Assembly: GCA_031551145.1 (NCBI GenBank)
Contig: JAVBNZ010000062.1
Coordinates: 1-60,933, forward strand
DNA from: WRKB01 sp031551145
Lineage (GTDB): Bacteria; Desulfobacterota; Desulfovibrionia; Desulfovibrionales; Desulfovibrionaceae
Reading direction: 5' to 3'
DNA: 60,933 nt
Shown: one piece after another, positions 15,227-24,424 of the stretch
How the letters are laid out: the number at the start of each line of letters is the position of its first letter
Numbering within the stretch: the stretch's first letter is position 1
Position numbers and translations under genes: made by a program
The notes under the pieces: model-generated
Databases searched by the model: none
Seen by the model: the letters and a program-made list of their open reading frames with translations, nothing else
Told to the model about the DNA's origin: nothing

Positions 15227-16246
15227 TCAGCCCCGGCGAATGCCGGCGGGCAGGGCGAAATACAGGCGGGCCAAAAGGTCGAAACAGCTTCCCGGCAGAT
15301 AGCTCGCGAGGTTGAAGAGGCGGAACTTGAGCGAAGCTCCTGCATAGGGGGCAATACTTTTTCTCGCCTCCGCGCCCCTGCCTTCGCGCCACAGAGCCAC
15401 GGCCCGCTGAAAGGCCGCGCGCCGGGTGAGCAGCCTGATCAGATCCGCGTATTCTTCCTCGTAGCCGGGGTAGATGCGCCGGTGCTTGTCGAGGATGTAC
15501 AGCGTCTCAGCCGCGAACGCGCCGAACTTCTTGAAGGTGGTGTTGCCCCCGTGCACGCGCCAGCGGGCGAGCGGAGCGTCGACGTGGTCGAGTTCCCAGT
15601 CGTGCGCGATGCGGTAAAAGAGATCCGCCTCCTCGCAGAGGTTCAGGCTTTCGTCGAACCAGTGGTCGAGCCCGCGCAGGGCCTCGGCGCGGATCACGGC
15701 CGAGGACATGGAGATCCACTGCCGCTGCATCAGTTCCCGAAATACCCGGCCGCGCGCCGGCGCGGACTGCGCGAACACGCGGCTCAGGGTTTTGCCGCCG
15801 GTGAAGATTTCCGTGTCCGTACACACCAGACCCAGGGCCGGATTCGCCTCGAACAGGGCAACCTGGCGCTCAAGTTTTTCCGGCAGCCAGAGGTCGTCGC
15901 AATCCAGAAAGGCGAGGTAGCGTCCCTTGGCTTCGCGCAGGGCCAGATTGCGCGCCGCGCCGAGCGGCACGGTCGTCTCCGCGCGGAAATAACGCAGTTT
16001 GGGGCCGAAGCCTTGGGCGATCGCCGGGCTTGCGTCCGTGGAGCCGTTGTCCCAGAAAATGATTTCCCAGTCCGTGAACGTCTGGGCGCGCACGCTCTCC
16101 AGCGCGGCCGGCAGGTCGCCCGCGCAGTTGAGGCAGTTCATGATCACGGAAACCAACGGGGCGCCCGCAACGTCCCGCGCGCCTGCGGAAGCCGGGGATG
16201 CGCTCATCGAAGCGCCCTGAGCGTCTACGAAAGCAGGGGACGTCAC
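15227..16246 (-). CDS. Family 2 glycosyltransferase
   Basis: A 339-aa GT-A fold enzyme. VSVIMNCLNCAGDLPAALES starts the nucleotide-binding domain, WEIIFWDNGSTDAS follows, and the metal-binding DxD motif is FLDCDDLW. The C-terminal region after about residue 250 is specific and without a recognised domain. The first 30 residues are low-complexity Ala/Ser, so a later start is possible. Its start overlaps the stop of the aminotransferase gene by 4 bases, so the pair is likely to build or attach an amino sugar on a surface polysaccharide or flagellin. The acceptor is unknown. Confidence 0.9.
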   Translation of the reverse strand: MTSPAFVDAQGASMSASPASAGARDVAGAPLVSVIMNCLNCAGDLPAALESVRAQTFTDWEIIFWDNGSTDASPAIAQGFGPKLRYFRAETTVPLGAARNLALREAKGRYLAFLDCDDLWLPEKLERQVALFEANPALGLVCTDTEIFTGGKTLSRVFAQSAPARGRVFRELMQRQWISMSSAVIRAEALRGLDHWFDESLNLCEEADLFYRIAHDWELDHVDAPLARWRVHGGNTTFKKFGAFAAETLYILDKHRRIYPGYEEEYADLIRLLTRRAAFQRAVALWREGRGAEARKSIAPYAGASLKFRLFNLASYLPGSCFDLLARLYFALPAGIRRG

Positions 16247-17385
16247 CTCAAGGCCTCGCGCGTCAGGCGGCAGATTTCCTCCACCTCCGCTTCGCCCAGG
16301 CCCGGATGCAGGGGCAGGGTGAGCAGTTGGCCGTAGAGGCGTTCGGTAACGGGCAGGGAAGGTCTGCCCCCGCCGTAGCGCCGCAAAAGATGGTTGGGTT
16401 TGTAATGCATGCCCGTGGGCACGCCTGCGGCGGCCAGGGAGGCCTTGACGGCGTCGCGCCGGCCGTTGGTGACGCGCACGGGCAGGATGTGGGGGATGAT
16501 CGTGTCTTCCGGGTCAACGCGCAGCAGGGCCAGATCGTCCGGAGCGGACGGGCCGGCCAGGCGCTCCCGGTACAGGGCCGCAAGGCGCATGCGCGCCGGG
16601 CCGAATTCGCCGGGCAGCCGCGCAAGCTGCACCCGCCCCACGGCGGCCATGATGTTGCTCATGTGGTAACGCCAGCCCTGTTCCGTGACTTCGAAATCCC
16701 AACTGCGCGCGCCGGAATAGCGGGCCTGGGTGTCGTTCTGCACGCCGAGCAGGCGCGCGTCGCGGCACAGAGCCGCCGCCTTCGCGTCCGAAGTGACGAT
16801 GCAGCCGCCTTCGCCGCAGGTGATGTTCTTGATGCCGTCAAAGCTGAAGCAGGCCGTGTCCCCGAAGGAGCCGACCAGCCTGCCCTTCCGGCTGCAGCCG
16901 AAGGCATGGGCCGCATCCTCGATCACGCGCAGACCGTGTTCGGCCGCGAAGGCGTACACTTCGTCGAGGCAGGCCGGGTTGCTCGCATAGTGCACGGGCA
17001 TGACGGCCTTTGTACGTCTGGTTATGCGTTGTGCCGCGTCATGCAGGTCGATGAGCGCGTCTTCCTCCCGCGCCTCGCAGGGCACGGGGACGCAGCCGGC
17101 CGCGCCTACGGCCTGGAAGGAAGCCACAAAGGTGAGCGAAGGCACAAGCACTTCGTCGCCCGGCGCAAGCAGGGCCTGCACGGCCAGATGCAGGGCCGCG
17201 GTGCCGCTGTTGACCGCGATGACCTCGATGTCCGCATCTGGGCCGCACCCGAGAAAGGCGGCCAGTTCTTCTTCAAAACGGCGCACTTCCGCGCCCATGC
17301 CGAGATAGCCGTCTTCAAGCAGCACGCGGCGCACGGCCTCTGCCTCTGCCTCTCCCACGATGGAGCGTGACAAGCGGATGTTCAT
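16243..17385 (-). CDS. DegT/DnrJ/EryC1/StrS family sugar aminotransferase
   Basis: A 380-aa PLP-dependent enzyme that converts a keto-nucleotide-sugar to an amino sugar. Visible are NSGTAALHLAVQAL near residue 55, EDAAHAFG near 158 and the PLP-binding lysine region FSFDGIKNITCGEGGCIV near 183. The sequence fits the perosamine/4-amino-4-deoxy sugar group of the family, but the exact substrate cannot be named. It is the first gene of a two-gene unit with the glycosyltransferase (4-base overlap). Confidence 0.92.
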   Translation of the reverse strand: MNIRLSRSIVGEAEAEAVRRVLLEDGYLGMGAEVRRFEEELAAFLGCGPDADIEVIAVNSGTAALHLAVQALLAPGDEVLVPSLTFVASFQAVGAAGCVPVPCEAREEDALIDLHDAAQRITRRTKAVMPVHYASNPACLDEVYAFAAEHGLRVIEDAAHAFGCSRKGRLVGSFGDTACFSFDGIKNITCGEGGCIVTSDAKAAALCRDARLLGVQNDTQARYSGARSWDFEVTEQGWRYHMSNIMAAVGRVQLARLPGEFGPARMRLAALYRERLAGPSAPDDLALLRVDPEDTIIPHILPVRVTNGRRDAVKASLAAAGVPTGMHYKPNHLLRRYGGGRPSLPVTERLYGQLLTLPLHPGLGEAEVEEICRLTREALR

Positions 17386-17598
17386 GTAAGGATTCAGTCC
17401 GTTGATATGGCGGTGAAAAGAAGGGTTTCGGGGTAGCGAAAGCGCCGGCGCCGAGCTTGTTCACGAACACGCGCACGCGCGCCGTCAATTTTTGTTCTCC
17501 TGCGAAGACGAGCTTCGGCCGATGGAAGTGCACCTTTCGGTACTCGCCCAGAGGCCGAAGCAAAGTCTGACGAAGTCGAAGGGCAAAAAGGCACGGCG
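17386..17598. other. Intergenic region with a 9-bp inverted repeat
   Basis: These 213 bases separate cheW from the downstream aminotransferase gene, both on the minus strand. GCTTCGGCC (17512-17520) and GGCCGAAGC (17553-17561) are perfect inverted arms around a 32-base loop. No T run follows, so it is not a plain terminator. Open frames crossing the region look like shadows. Confidence 0.4.
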
Positions 17599-18102
17599 CT
17601 AGGCAGCGCCGGCGATGTCGGTGCCTTCAAGCAGGCTGTCGAGATCCAGCAGAATAAGCAACCTGTCGTCCAGCTTGCCCACCCCTCTGATGTATTCCGA
17701 GCCTATGCCGGACACCACGGCCGGCGCGGGTTCCACGGTGTTCGCCGGGATGCGCAGCACTTCGGAAACAGCGTCCACCAGGAAGCCGACGATTTTCACG
17801 CCGAATTCCATAACGATGATGCGCGTGCGGCTGTCGCGCTCGATAGGCGACAGGTTGAAGCGTTTGCGCATGTCGATGACGGGAATGACCTTGCCCCGCA
17901 GGTTGATGACGCCCTCTATGCAGGCGGGCGCGCGGGGCACGGCGGTGATCTGCATCAGGCGGATGATTTCCTGAACGCTCAGGATGTCCACGCCGAATTC
18001 CTCTTCCGCTATATTGAAAGTCACGAGTTGCAGCAACTCGTCGTCCCTGTGTGTATGTGCGCCGGAAGAGTGGAGAGAGGGGGCGTCGGCAGCGCTTTTC
18101 AT
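17599..18102 (-). CDS. cheW: Chemotaxis coupling protein CheW
   Basis: A 167-aa cytoplasmic CheW with an SH3-like double barrel that links chemoreceptors to the CheA kinase. The family features are LQLVTFNIAEEEFGVDILSVQEII, the INLRGKVIPVIDMRKRF motif for receptor binding, and VGFLVDAVSEVLRI. The N-terminal 20 residues are a Ser/His-rich extension. AAAGGAGAT precedes the ATG. No other chemotaxis gene is adjacent, so it is an orphan cheW. Confidence 0.95.
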   Translation of the reverse strand: MKSAADAPSLHSSGAHTHRDDELLQLVTFNIAEEEFGVDILSVQEIIRLMQITAVPRAPACIEGVINLRGKVIPVIDMRKRFNLSPIERDSRTRIIVMEFGVKIVGFLVDAVSEVLRIPANTVEPAPAVVSGIGSEYIRGVGKLDDRLLILLDLDSLLEGTDIAGAA

Positions 18103-18117
18103 GGTATCTCCTTTCTT

Positions 18118-18822
18118 TTAGAAATCTATTTTCAGCTTCATGCCCATACCGAGAGAGCCGGGATTGTCCTTGACGCGGCCTGTCTGGTCTGGGCGCAGGG
18201 CAGAGGCGCCGAAGCGGTACTCCGGCCCCAGTTTCAGTTCCACATCCTCGTCGGGGTGAAAGTCGGCATAGGCTCCGGCCTTGGTATCCTCCCTGATGGC
18301 GGGAGTGACGGGAGTGGTACGCGAAGCGTCGCCGGCGTCGGGCCGCCAACCGCTGCGTTCTCTGGTGACTTCGCCCGTGATGGGGGCTTTATCGCCCAGC
18401 ATGAGCTTTTTTTGCTCGGGCGGGCGGGTTTCGTCAAGTTTTTCTATCCGGGCGGGCGGCAGGTCGCCCACGTCTTTATGGCGGTGCAGATATCGCCCGG
18501 CCGGGGAGGAAGGAGCAAAGGTGGTTTGCTTCAAGGTGGCATTCAGCGATTCCTTCCAGCGGGCGTTGAGCGTGCTTTTGTCCGGCTCGTGAAAATCCCA
18601 GCCGGATTTGGCTTTCTCCGGAGCCGGAGCTTTTTCCGACGCGGGCGCCCTGGAGACGCCGGCCGAGGGTTTCGAAGATGTCATGCCGCTTTGAACGGAT
18701 GCGCCTGCCTGGGCCGCAACGCAAGGCACGGCCCGAGCGGACATGCAAAGGCACAGGCTCAGGGCGGCAAGGGCGGATGCGGCGCGCATTCCGCGCATAA
18801 ACGTACGGAAGGAGCACTTCAT
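18118..18822 (-). CDS. Exported hypothetical protein, 234 aa
   Basis: The family is not recognised. The first 35 residues form a signal peptide (basic start, then ASALAALSLCLCMSARA, cleavage likely after ARAVPCVA or ARA). The mature part is hydrophilic, rich in Pro, Lys and Glu, without repeats. It ends in GMGMKLKIDF, and the terminal Phe in a beta-like strand is typical of proteins inserted into or docked at the outer membrane, though one strand is weak evidence. The ATG at 18822 lacks a clear ribosome binding site; another ATG 8 codons downstream would also leave a signal peptide. cheW lies 15 bases downstream. Confidence 0.6.
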   Translation of the reverse strand: MKCSFRTFMRGMRAASALAALSLCLCMSARAVPCVAAQAGASVQSGMTSSKPSAGVSRAPASEKAPAPEKAKSGWDFHEPDKSTLNARWKESLNATLKQTTFAPSSPAGRYLHRHKDVGDLPPARIEKLDETRPPEQKKLMLGDKAPITGEVTRERSGWRPDAGDASRTTPVTPAIREDTKAGAYADFHPDEDVELKLGPEYRFGASALRPDQTGRVKDNPGSLGMGMKLKIDF

Positions 18823-19041
18823 AATATGTACTTTAGCACAACGTCGAAAAAAACACAAAGGGGCCGGTCGAAATTGCCGCGCACGGCCCGGCCGGCGGCA
18901 TATCGACATCGGCGTATATTCCGGCTATGTCTGCGAAATTCCATTCGCCGCCGGCACCGAACGAAAACCCGCGCCGGAGTTGCGGAACGGGTTTCGCCCG
19001 CCTCCGGGCAAACGTTTCAGACATAATCACAGGGAGCGAAC

Positions 19042-19416
19042 ATGGCAAAAGAGGTACTCCGCACGCCCAGGGCGCCGTTGCCGGGCGGGCCGTATTCCCA
19101 GGGGTTGAAGGTGGGGCCGCGCGTGTATGTGTCGGGCCAGCGGCCGGTGGACGCCGCGACGGGCGTTATCCCGGAGGATTTTTCAAACCAGGCCGCGCTT
19201 TGCCTGGAGAATGTCCGCCACGTGCTGGAAGCCGGAGGCGCGACTCTTGCGGACGTGGTTTCCGTGAACGTCTACCTGGCCGACATCGCGTATTTCGCCG
19301 AGTTCAACGCCGTGTATCAACGGTATTTTTCCGAACCCTTCCCCACCAGAACAACCGTGGCCTGCTCCCTGCGCGGGATTTTGGCGGAAGTGAGCGCGGT
19401 GGCCGAATGCGGATAA
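19042..19416 (+). CDS. ridA: RidA family reactive imine/enamine deaminase
   Basis: A 124-aa protein of the YjgF/YER057c/UK114 family. RidA hydrolyses enamine and imine intermediates such as 2-aminoacrylate released by PLP-dependent dehydratases. PYSQGLKVGPRVYVSGQ near the N-terminus, the catalytic-Arg region FPTRTTVACSLR and the C-terminal Glu stretch ILAEVSAVAE are all in place. AGGGAG lies just before the ATG. It precedes two PLP enzymes of the dehydratase or lyase type, which gives it an obvious local source of substrates. Confidence 0.92.
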   Translation: MAKEVLRTPRAPLPGGPYSQGLKVGPRVYVSGQRPVDAATGVIPEDFSNQAALCLENVRHVLEAGGATLADVVSVNVYLADIAYFAEFNAVYQRYFSEPFPTRTTVACSLRGILAEVSAVAECG

Positions 19417-19513
19417 AAATTCCCGCCGCGGAACAGCCGAAGGGAGAGTTCCGCCGTCAAAGGGCTGCTTCAAACGTACAATGCCGCAAAAATGCCGCAG
19501 GAGAAACGCCGTG

Positions 19514-20650
19514 ATGTTGTATTGCGAAAAATGCGGGCAAAAGTTTCCCGAAAAGATGTTGCTCTGGCGCTGCGGCTGCGGCGGCCCCCTGAATTGCGAT
19601 ACGGCTTCGTTCCGCTTCGCGCCCGATCCTTCCCTGCCCGGAATATGGCGCTACGCCTCCTCTTTGCCGGTGGACGAGCCCGCGCGGGCCGTGCGTCTCG
19701 GCGAAGGCATGACGCCCCTTGCTCCCTGCGTGTGGGACTACGGCGCGGGAGAAACCGAAATTCTCTGCAAGTACGACGCGCTCAGCCCCACGGGCTCGTA
19801 CAAGGACCGGGGCGTGGCCGTCCAGATATCCCGCATGAAGGAACTGGGCGTGCCGAGGCTGGTCGAAGATTCTTCCGGCAACGCGGGGGCTTCCATGGCC
19901 GCCTATGCGGCCGCGGCCGGCATGGAGTGCGAAATTTTCGTGCCGGATTCCGCTTCCGAGGGAAAATGCGTGCAGATCGAGGCCTACGGCGCAACCCTGC
20001 GCAGAATTCCCGGCCCCCGCGAAGCAACCACGGCGGCGGCGGAAGACGCGGCCAAGAGCGTGTATTACGCCTCCCACAACTGGAGCCCGTATTTTCCGGA
20101 AGGGATCAAGACCTACGCCTTTGAAATCTATGAACAGCTCGGCGATTCCCTGCCCGACAACATCGTGGTTCCGGCGGGGCAGGGCAGCCTGGTGCGCGGG
20201 GCGTGGCGCGGCTTCGGCGAAATTCTCAAAGTCCGCAGAGAAGGAAAGATGCCGAGGGTTTTCGGCGTGCAGAGCGAACATTGCAGTCCCCTGCACGAGG
20301 CCTGGAAGACCAACGCCTCCGCGCCCGCTCCGTTCGCCGCGAAGCCGACCATTGCCGAAGGCATAGCCTCGGCCGTGCCGGTGCGCGGAAGCGCGGCGCT
20401 GAAGGCGGTGCGGGAAAGCGGAGGGGCCTTTGTCGCGGTGTCCGAAAAGGAAATCTGGGCCGCGTTCGAGCGTCTCGCCCGTCTGGGCTTGTATGTGGAG
20501 CCCACAAGCGCGACCGCCCCGGCCGGCCTGACCAGGCTGTTGCGGGAAGGGATCATCAAGCCGGGCGAGCGCACGGTGATGTTGTTTTCCGGCTCCGGGC
20601 TCAAGGCCACGGACAAGATACTTCACCTGCGGGCCAATCCGCCGGAATAA
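19514..20650 (+). CDS. Threonine-synthase-like PLP enzyme
   Basis: A 378-aa fold-type II PLP enzyme. An N-terminal zinc-ribbon-like part (CEKCG, then CGC) is typical of threonine synthase-like proteins. The PLP lysine is in PTGSYKDRG near residue 95, the phosphate-binding loop appears as SSGNAGASMAAYAA, and the C-terminal SGSGLKATDK closes the site. It could be a true threonine synthase or a Thr/Ser dehydratase or diaminopropionate lyase-like relative; the neighbours (RidA, D-amino-acid enzyme) favour amino-acid breakdown over threonine synthesis. The start is set at the ATG at 19514 (or GTG 19511), with CAGGAGA about 10 bases before. Upstream in-frame codons are not conserved. Confidence 0.8.
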   Translation: MLYCEKCGQKFPEKMLLWRCGCGGPLNCDTASFRFAPDPSLPGIWRYASSLPVDEPARAVRLGEGMTPLAPCVWDYGAGETEILCKYDALSPTGSYKDRGVAVQISRMKELGVPRLVEDSSGNAGASMAAYAAAAGMECEIFVPDSASEGKCVQIEAYGATLRRIPGPREATTAAAEDAAKSVYYASHNWSPYFPEGIKTYAFEIYEQLGDSLPDNIVVPAGQGSLVRGAWRGFGEILKVRREGKMPRVFGVQSEHCSPLHEAWKTNASAPAPFAAKPTIAEGIASAVPVRGSAALKAVRESGGAFVAVSEKEIWAAFERLARLGLYVEPTSATAPAGLTRLLREGIIKPGERTVMLFSGSGLKATDKILHLRANPPE

Positions 20651-20785
20651 CATGCGGAGGCGCCGGCAAAGCCGGGAAAACCGCTTGCCGCGCGGCCGGG
20701 AATTCGTTGTCTTTCACCCCGGCAACAGGGGAATTTCGCGGCGCAAATATTTCGTAACCGTCATTTTAAATAGGAAATTTCAAAC

Positions 20786-21925
20786 ATGACCAGGATGGTC
20801 GACATTTCCACCCCGGCCGCGCTCATCGAGAGCGCGCGCATGGACGCGAACATCGCGCGCATGCAGGAGCGCATGAACGCCCTGGGCGTCGCCTTTCGCC
20901 CGCACGTCAAAACCGCCAAATGCCTGCCGATCGCGGAGCGTCAGTTCGCCGCCGGCGCGCGCGGCATCACGGTTTCCACCTTGAAGGAAGCGGAGCGCTT
21001 TCTGGCGGCGGGCATACGCGACATCACCTACGCCGTGGGCATGGCGCCGTCCAAGCTGCCCCAGGCCGCAGGCCTGATGCGCCGGGGCTGCGACCTGAAG
21101 ATCATTACCGACAATCTTGAAAGCGCGCGTGCCGTAGCTGCTTTCGGCAAGGCCGAGGGCGTCGCCTTTCAGGTATTGATCGAAATAGATACCGACGGCC
21201 ACCGTTCCGGCGTGCTGCCCGACGCGCCGGAACTGACGGACATCGCCGCCGCCCTGCCCGGTGGGGCCGGCGGGGCGCAGCTCGCCGGGGTGCTTACCCA
21301 TGCCGGCGCGAGCTATGAGTTCTTTGACCGCGCGGCGCTTGTCGCTCTGGCCGAGCAGGAGCGCGCCCGCTGCGTGCATGCGGCCGAGCGTCTGCGCCGG
21401 GCCGGCTTCGCCTGCCCCACGGTCAGCGTGGGCTCGACGCCCACGGCTTTGAGCGCCGAAAGCCTTGCGGGTGTTACCGAAGTGCGGGCCGGGGTGTATG
21501 CGTTCTTTGATCTGGTGATGCACAACATCGGTGTCTGCCGCATGGACGAGATCGCCTTGAGCGTGCTCACCACCGTGATCGGCCACCAGAAGGAAAAGGG
21601 CTGGGCCCTGGTGGACGCCGGCTGGATGGCCATGAGCCGCGACCGGGGCACGGCGCGCCACGGCGTCGATTTCGGTTACGGCCAGGTCTGCGCGGCGGAC
21701 GGAACGCCCCTGTCCGGCTGCATCGTGAGCGGGGCCAACCAGGAGCACGGCATCGTCAGCCTTGCCGGCGAAGTGGACGGCCATATCGCCGAGCGCTTTC
21801 CCGTGGGAACCCTGCTGCGCATTCTGCCCAACCACGCCTGCGCCACGGCCGCGCAGTTCCCGGAATACCACGTCCTGAACAAGGACGGCGGCACGGAGCT
21901 TTGGCCGCGCTTCTACGGCTGGTAA
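20786..21925 (+). CDS. D-threonine aldolase / D-serine dehydratase-like PLP enzyme (DSD1 family)
   Basis: A 379-aa fold-type III PLP protein with an alanine-racemase-like N-terminal barrel. The PLP lysine is in RPHVKTAK near residue 39, then EIDTDGHRSGV, and a C-terminal beta domain with PNHACAT near 350, whose His and Cys bind the metal ion in this family. Such enzymes cleave D-threonine to glycine and acetaldehyde, or dehydrate D-serine to pyruvate and ammonia through aminoacrylate. The sequence does not separate the two. It is the last gene of the RidA cluster, 135 bases after the threonine-synthase-like gene, and ends one base before the end of convergent nadB. Confidence 0.85.
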   Translation: MTRMVDISTPAALIESARMDANIARMQERMNALGVAFRPHVKTAKCLPIAERQFAAGARGITVSTLKEAERFLAAGIRDITYAVGMAPSKLPQAAGLMRRGCDLKIITDNLESARAVAAFGKAEGVAFQVLIEIDTDGHRSGVLPDAPELTDIAAALPGGAGGAQLAGVLTHAGASYEFFDRAALVALAEQERARCVHAAERLRRAGFACPTVSVGSTPTALSAESLAGVTEVRAGVYAFFDLVMHNIGVCRMDEIALSVLTTVIGHQKEKGWALVDAGWMAMSRDRGTARHGVDFGYGQVCAADGTPLSGCIVSGANQEHGIVSLAGEVDGHIAERFPVGTLLRILPNHACATAAQFPEYHVLNKDGGTELWPRFYGW

Positions 21926-21926
21926 A

Positions 21927-23516
21927 TTAATCCACGCGGTTGTGGCAGCCAAGGCTCGTCTTGTTGCGCAGCGCGCTTTGCGTGATCACATAGGCCGCCT
22001 GGCAGCCGTGGAACAGATCCACCAGGCGCTTGGACGTGGGCGTGCTCTTGTAAAAATCGTGGATATGCCGCGACAGGTCGCGCAGATCCTCAAAGGCCCG
22101 GCGCAGGCGGGCGGAACTGCGCGAAATTCCCACGTAATTCCACATGCTGTGGCGTATGCTGGCCCAATCCTGGGCGATCAGGGCGGGGTCGTCGTTGTGC
22201 TCGCTGCCGGTGCGCTCCCAGTCGGGAATGCTGTTCAGCAGGCGGGCCGGCAGGCTGCCCCGGCCCAGAATGCGCCGGGCCGCGTCCTGCCCCGCGCTGC
22301 GGCCCCAGAGCAGTCCCTCCAGCAGCGAACTGCTGGCCAGGCGGTTGGCGCCGTGCAGCCCGGTGCAGGCGCACTCGCCCACGGCATAGAGCCCTTCCAG
22401 GGTGGTGCGGCCGTGCAGATCGGTGAGTATGCCCCCGCAGAAATAATGGGCCGCCGGCACCACGGGGATGGGATCCTTCCGCATGTCCACGCCGATGTCC
22501 GCGCAGGACTGAAACACCGTGGGAAAGCGTTGTTCAAGATCGTGCTCCACGCGCGAGGCGTCGAGGTAGAGGCAGGGCTCGCCGCTTTGCAGCATTTCCT
22601 CCAGCATGGCCTTGGCCACGACGTCGCGCGGGGCAAGATCCCCGCGTTTGTCGTAGCGGGCCATGAGGGGCTTGCCCGCGCCGTCCAGCAGGCGCGCGCC
22701 CTCGCCGCGCAGGGCCTCGGTGATCAGCGGCCTGCGCGAGGACCAGCGGTGGTAGAGCGCCGTGGGGTGGAACTGCACGTATTCCAGATTGTTCAGGGCG
22801 GCCCCGGCGCGCGAGGCGGCCGACACGGCGGAGCCCACCGCGCCGTTTCCGTTGGTGGTATGCAGATAGATTTGCCCTATGCCGCCGCTTGCCAGCACCG
22901 TCTGCCGGGCGAGCAGGGTTTCCACCCGGCCCGAGCTTTCGTTGAGCACATAGGCGCCCAGGCAGCGGTTGCGCAGTTGGTAGCGATAGATTTGCCGGCC
23001 GGAATGGTGGTGGGTGGTCAAAAGGTCGATGGCCGTGCGCCCGGCGAGAATGCGTATGCCGGGGTGGTTCTCCACGGCCCCGGTCAGGGCCTCCATGATG
23101 GCCCGGCCGGTGTAGTCGGCACGGAAAAGAATGCGCGCGGCCGAATGGCCGCCTTCGCGCGTGCGGCGTAAATTGCCGTCCTCTCCGTGGTCAAAGGGCA
23201 CGGGCGCGCGCGTGAACAGCATGTCTTCCAGGGCTTCCGGCCCCTTGCGGCACAGCCGGCGCACGGCCTGCACGTAATTGTGGCGGCGGCCGGCGGTGAG
23301 GATGTCGCGTTCCAGAGCCGCGTCGTCGTCCGTTTCCTCGGCCCTGTAAATAATGCCGCCCTGCGCCAGTTCGGAATTGCCGCCGCCCAGGCCCGGCCCT
23401 GAATTGATCAGGGTGACTTCGCAGCCCCGGTCGGCCAGGGTAAGGGCCGCCGTGCAGCCGGCGATGCCGGAGCCGATGACGAGTGCCTGGGTGTAGAGCC
23501 TGGAAGTGCCGTCCAT
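21927..23516 (-). CDS. nadB: L-aspartate oxidase
   Basis: A 529-aa FAD enzyme oxidising L-aspartate to iminoaspartate, the first step of de novo NAD synthesis. The FAD-binding GSGIAGCTAALTLADRG opens the protein. GGGNSELAQGGI and the substrate-side QFHPTALYHR, AHYFCGGI and GECACTGLHGANRLASSSLLE are family signatures shared with fumarate reductase flavoproteins; the Arg and Glu typical of NadB are in the right context. Together with nadC just downstream (26 bases) it makes a NAD operon. nadA (quinolinate synthase), needed between the two steps, is not in this window. Confidence 0.95.
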   Translation of the reverse strand: MDGTSRLYTQALVIGSGIAGCTAALTLADRGCEVTLINSGPGLGGGNSELAQGGIIYRAEETDDDAALERDILTAGRRHNYVQAVRRLCRKGPEALEDMLFTRAPVPFDHGEDGNLRRTREGGHSAARILFRADYTGRAIMEALTGAVENHPGIRILAGRTAIDLLTTHHHSGRQIYRYQLRNRCLGAYVLNESSGRVETLLARQTVLASGGIGQIYLHTTNGNGAVGSAVSAASRAGAALNNLEYVQFHPTALYHRWSSRRPLITEALRGEGARLLDGAGKPLMARYDKRGDLAPRDVVAKAMLEEMLQSGEPCLYLDASRVEHDLEQRFPTVFQSCADIGVDMRKDPIPVVPAAHYFCGGILTDLHGRTTLEGLYAVGECACTGLHGANRLASSSLLEGLLWGRSAGQDAARRILGRGSLPARLLNSIPDWERTGSEHNDDPALIAQDWASIRHSMWNYVGISRSSARLRRAFEDLRDLSRHIHDFYKSTPTSKRLVDLFHGCQAAYVITQSALRNKTSLGCHNRVD

Positions 23517-23542
23517 AGGGAATGCTCGGTTTTTTTATGAGG

Positions 23543-24424
23543 CTACGTCCGGCGGATGCGCATGCTGAAGTCGGCCGCCGGGGCGGAATGCGTGATGCGC
23601 CCTACGGAAATATAGTCCGGCCGGCGGGGCGAAGCAAGGGCCAGACGGCGGATGTTTTCAAGCGTGACGCCGCCGCTCACCTCGGCCTCCACCTGGGGGG
23701 GGATGAGCGGCAGGGCTTCGGCCAGGCCGGCCTCGTCCATGTTGTCGAGCATGACGCGTTCGACCCCGCAGGCAAGAGCCCGGGCCAGTTCGTCCACATT
23801 GCGGCATTCCACCTCTATGGGCGGGCAGGCCGCGCCGTAGCGCGTGCGCAGCATGTCCACGGCGCGGGCTATGGATCCGGCGGCGTCGATGTGGTTGTCC
23901 TTGAGCATGAGCATTTCCGCGAGATCCATGCGGTGGTTGCGGCCCCCGCCCGCGAGCACGGCGTATTTTTCCGCTCCGCGCAGGCCGGGCAGGGTTTTGC
24001 GCGTGTCGAGCAGGCGCGTGCCCGTGCCTTCCAGCTCTTGCGCATAGCGCCGGGTGAGCGTGGCGATGCCGGAAAGGTGGGTGAGAAAATTGAGAATGAT
24101 CCGCTCCGCCTTGAGCAGGCCGCGCGCGCTTCCGCCGAGTTGTGCGATCTCCCGCCCGTTTTTGACGTATTCGCCTTCGGCCGCGCCGGGATGCAGAGTC
24201 CAGGCCCCATGTTCGCAACGCTCCATGATCAGCGGGATGAGCGGCAGCCCGGCGACCACGGCGTCGCTCTTGGCCACGATCACGGCGTTCATGCCGTCTT
24301 CGGGGGCGAAGACGCCCAGGCTGGTCAGATCCTCGCCGTCTTCCTCCAGGGCGAGATCCAGCGTCCGCAGAAGCCGGGCGCGCCGCGCGCCGCTGAAAAA
24401 ATCCGCGAAAAGCCGCTTGTCCAT
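23543..24424 (-). CDS. nadC: Nicotinate-nucleotide pyrophosphorylase (carboxylating)
   Basis: A 293-aa quinolinate phosphoribosyltransferase that makes nicotinate mononucleotide from quinolinate and PRPP. Key regions are LALEEDGEDLTS, ERIILNFLTHLSGIAT, the catalytic TRKTLPGLR and GGGRNHRMDLAEMLMLKDNHI, and EVSGGVTLENI and ISVGRITHSAPAADFS near the end. The start is placed at the ATG at 24424; four extra residues are possible from 24436. On the minus strand nadC is first and nadB second. Confidence 0.95.
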   Translation of the reverse strand: MDKRLFADFFSGARRARLLRTLDLALEEDGEDLTSLGVFAPEDGMNAVIVAKSDAVVAGLPLIPLIMERCEHGAWTLHPGAAEGEYVKNGREIAQLGGSARGLLKAERIILNFLTHLSGIATLTRRYAQELEGTGTRLLDTRKTLPGLRGAEKYAVLAGGGRNHRMDLAEMLMLKDNHIDAAGSIARAVDMLRTRYGAACPPIEVECRNVDELARALACGVERVMLDNMDEAGLAEALPLIPPQVEAEVSGGVTLENIRRLALASPRRPDYISVGRITHSAPAADFSMRIRRT

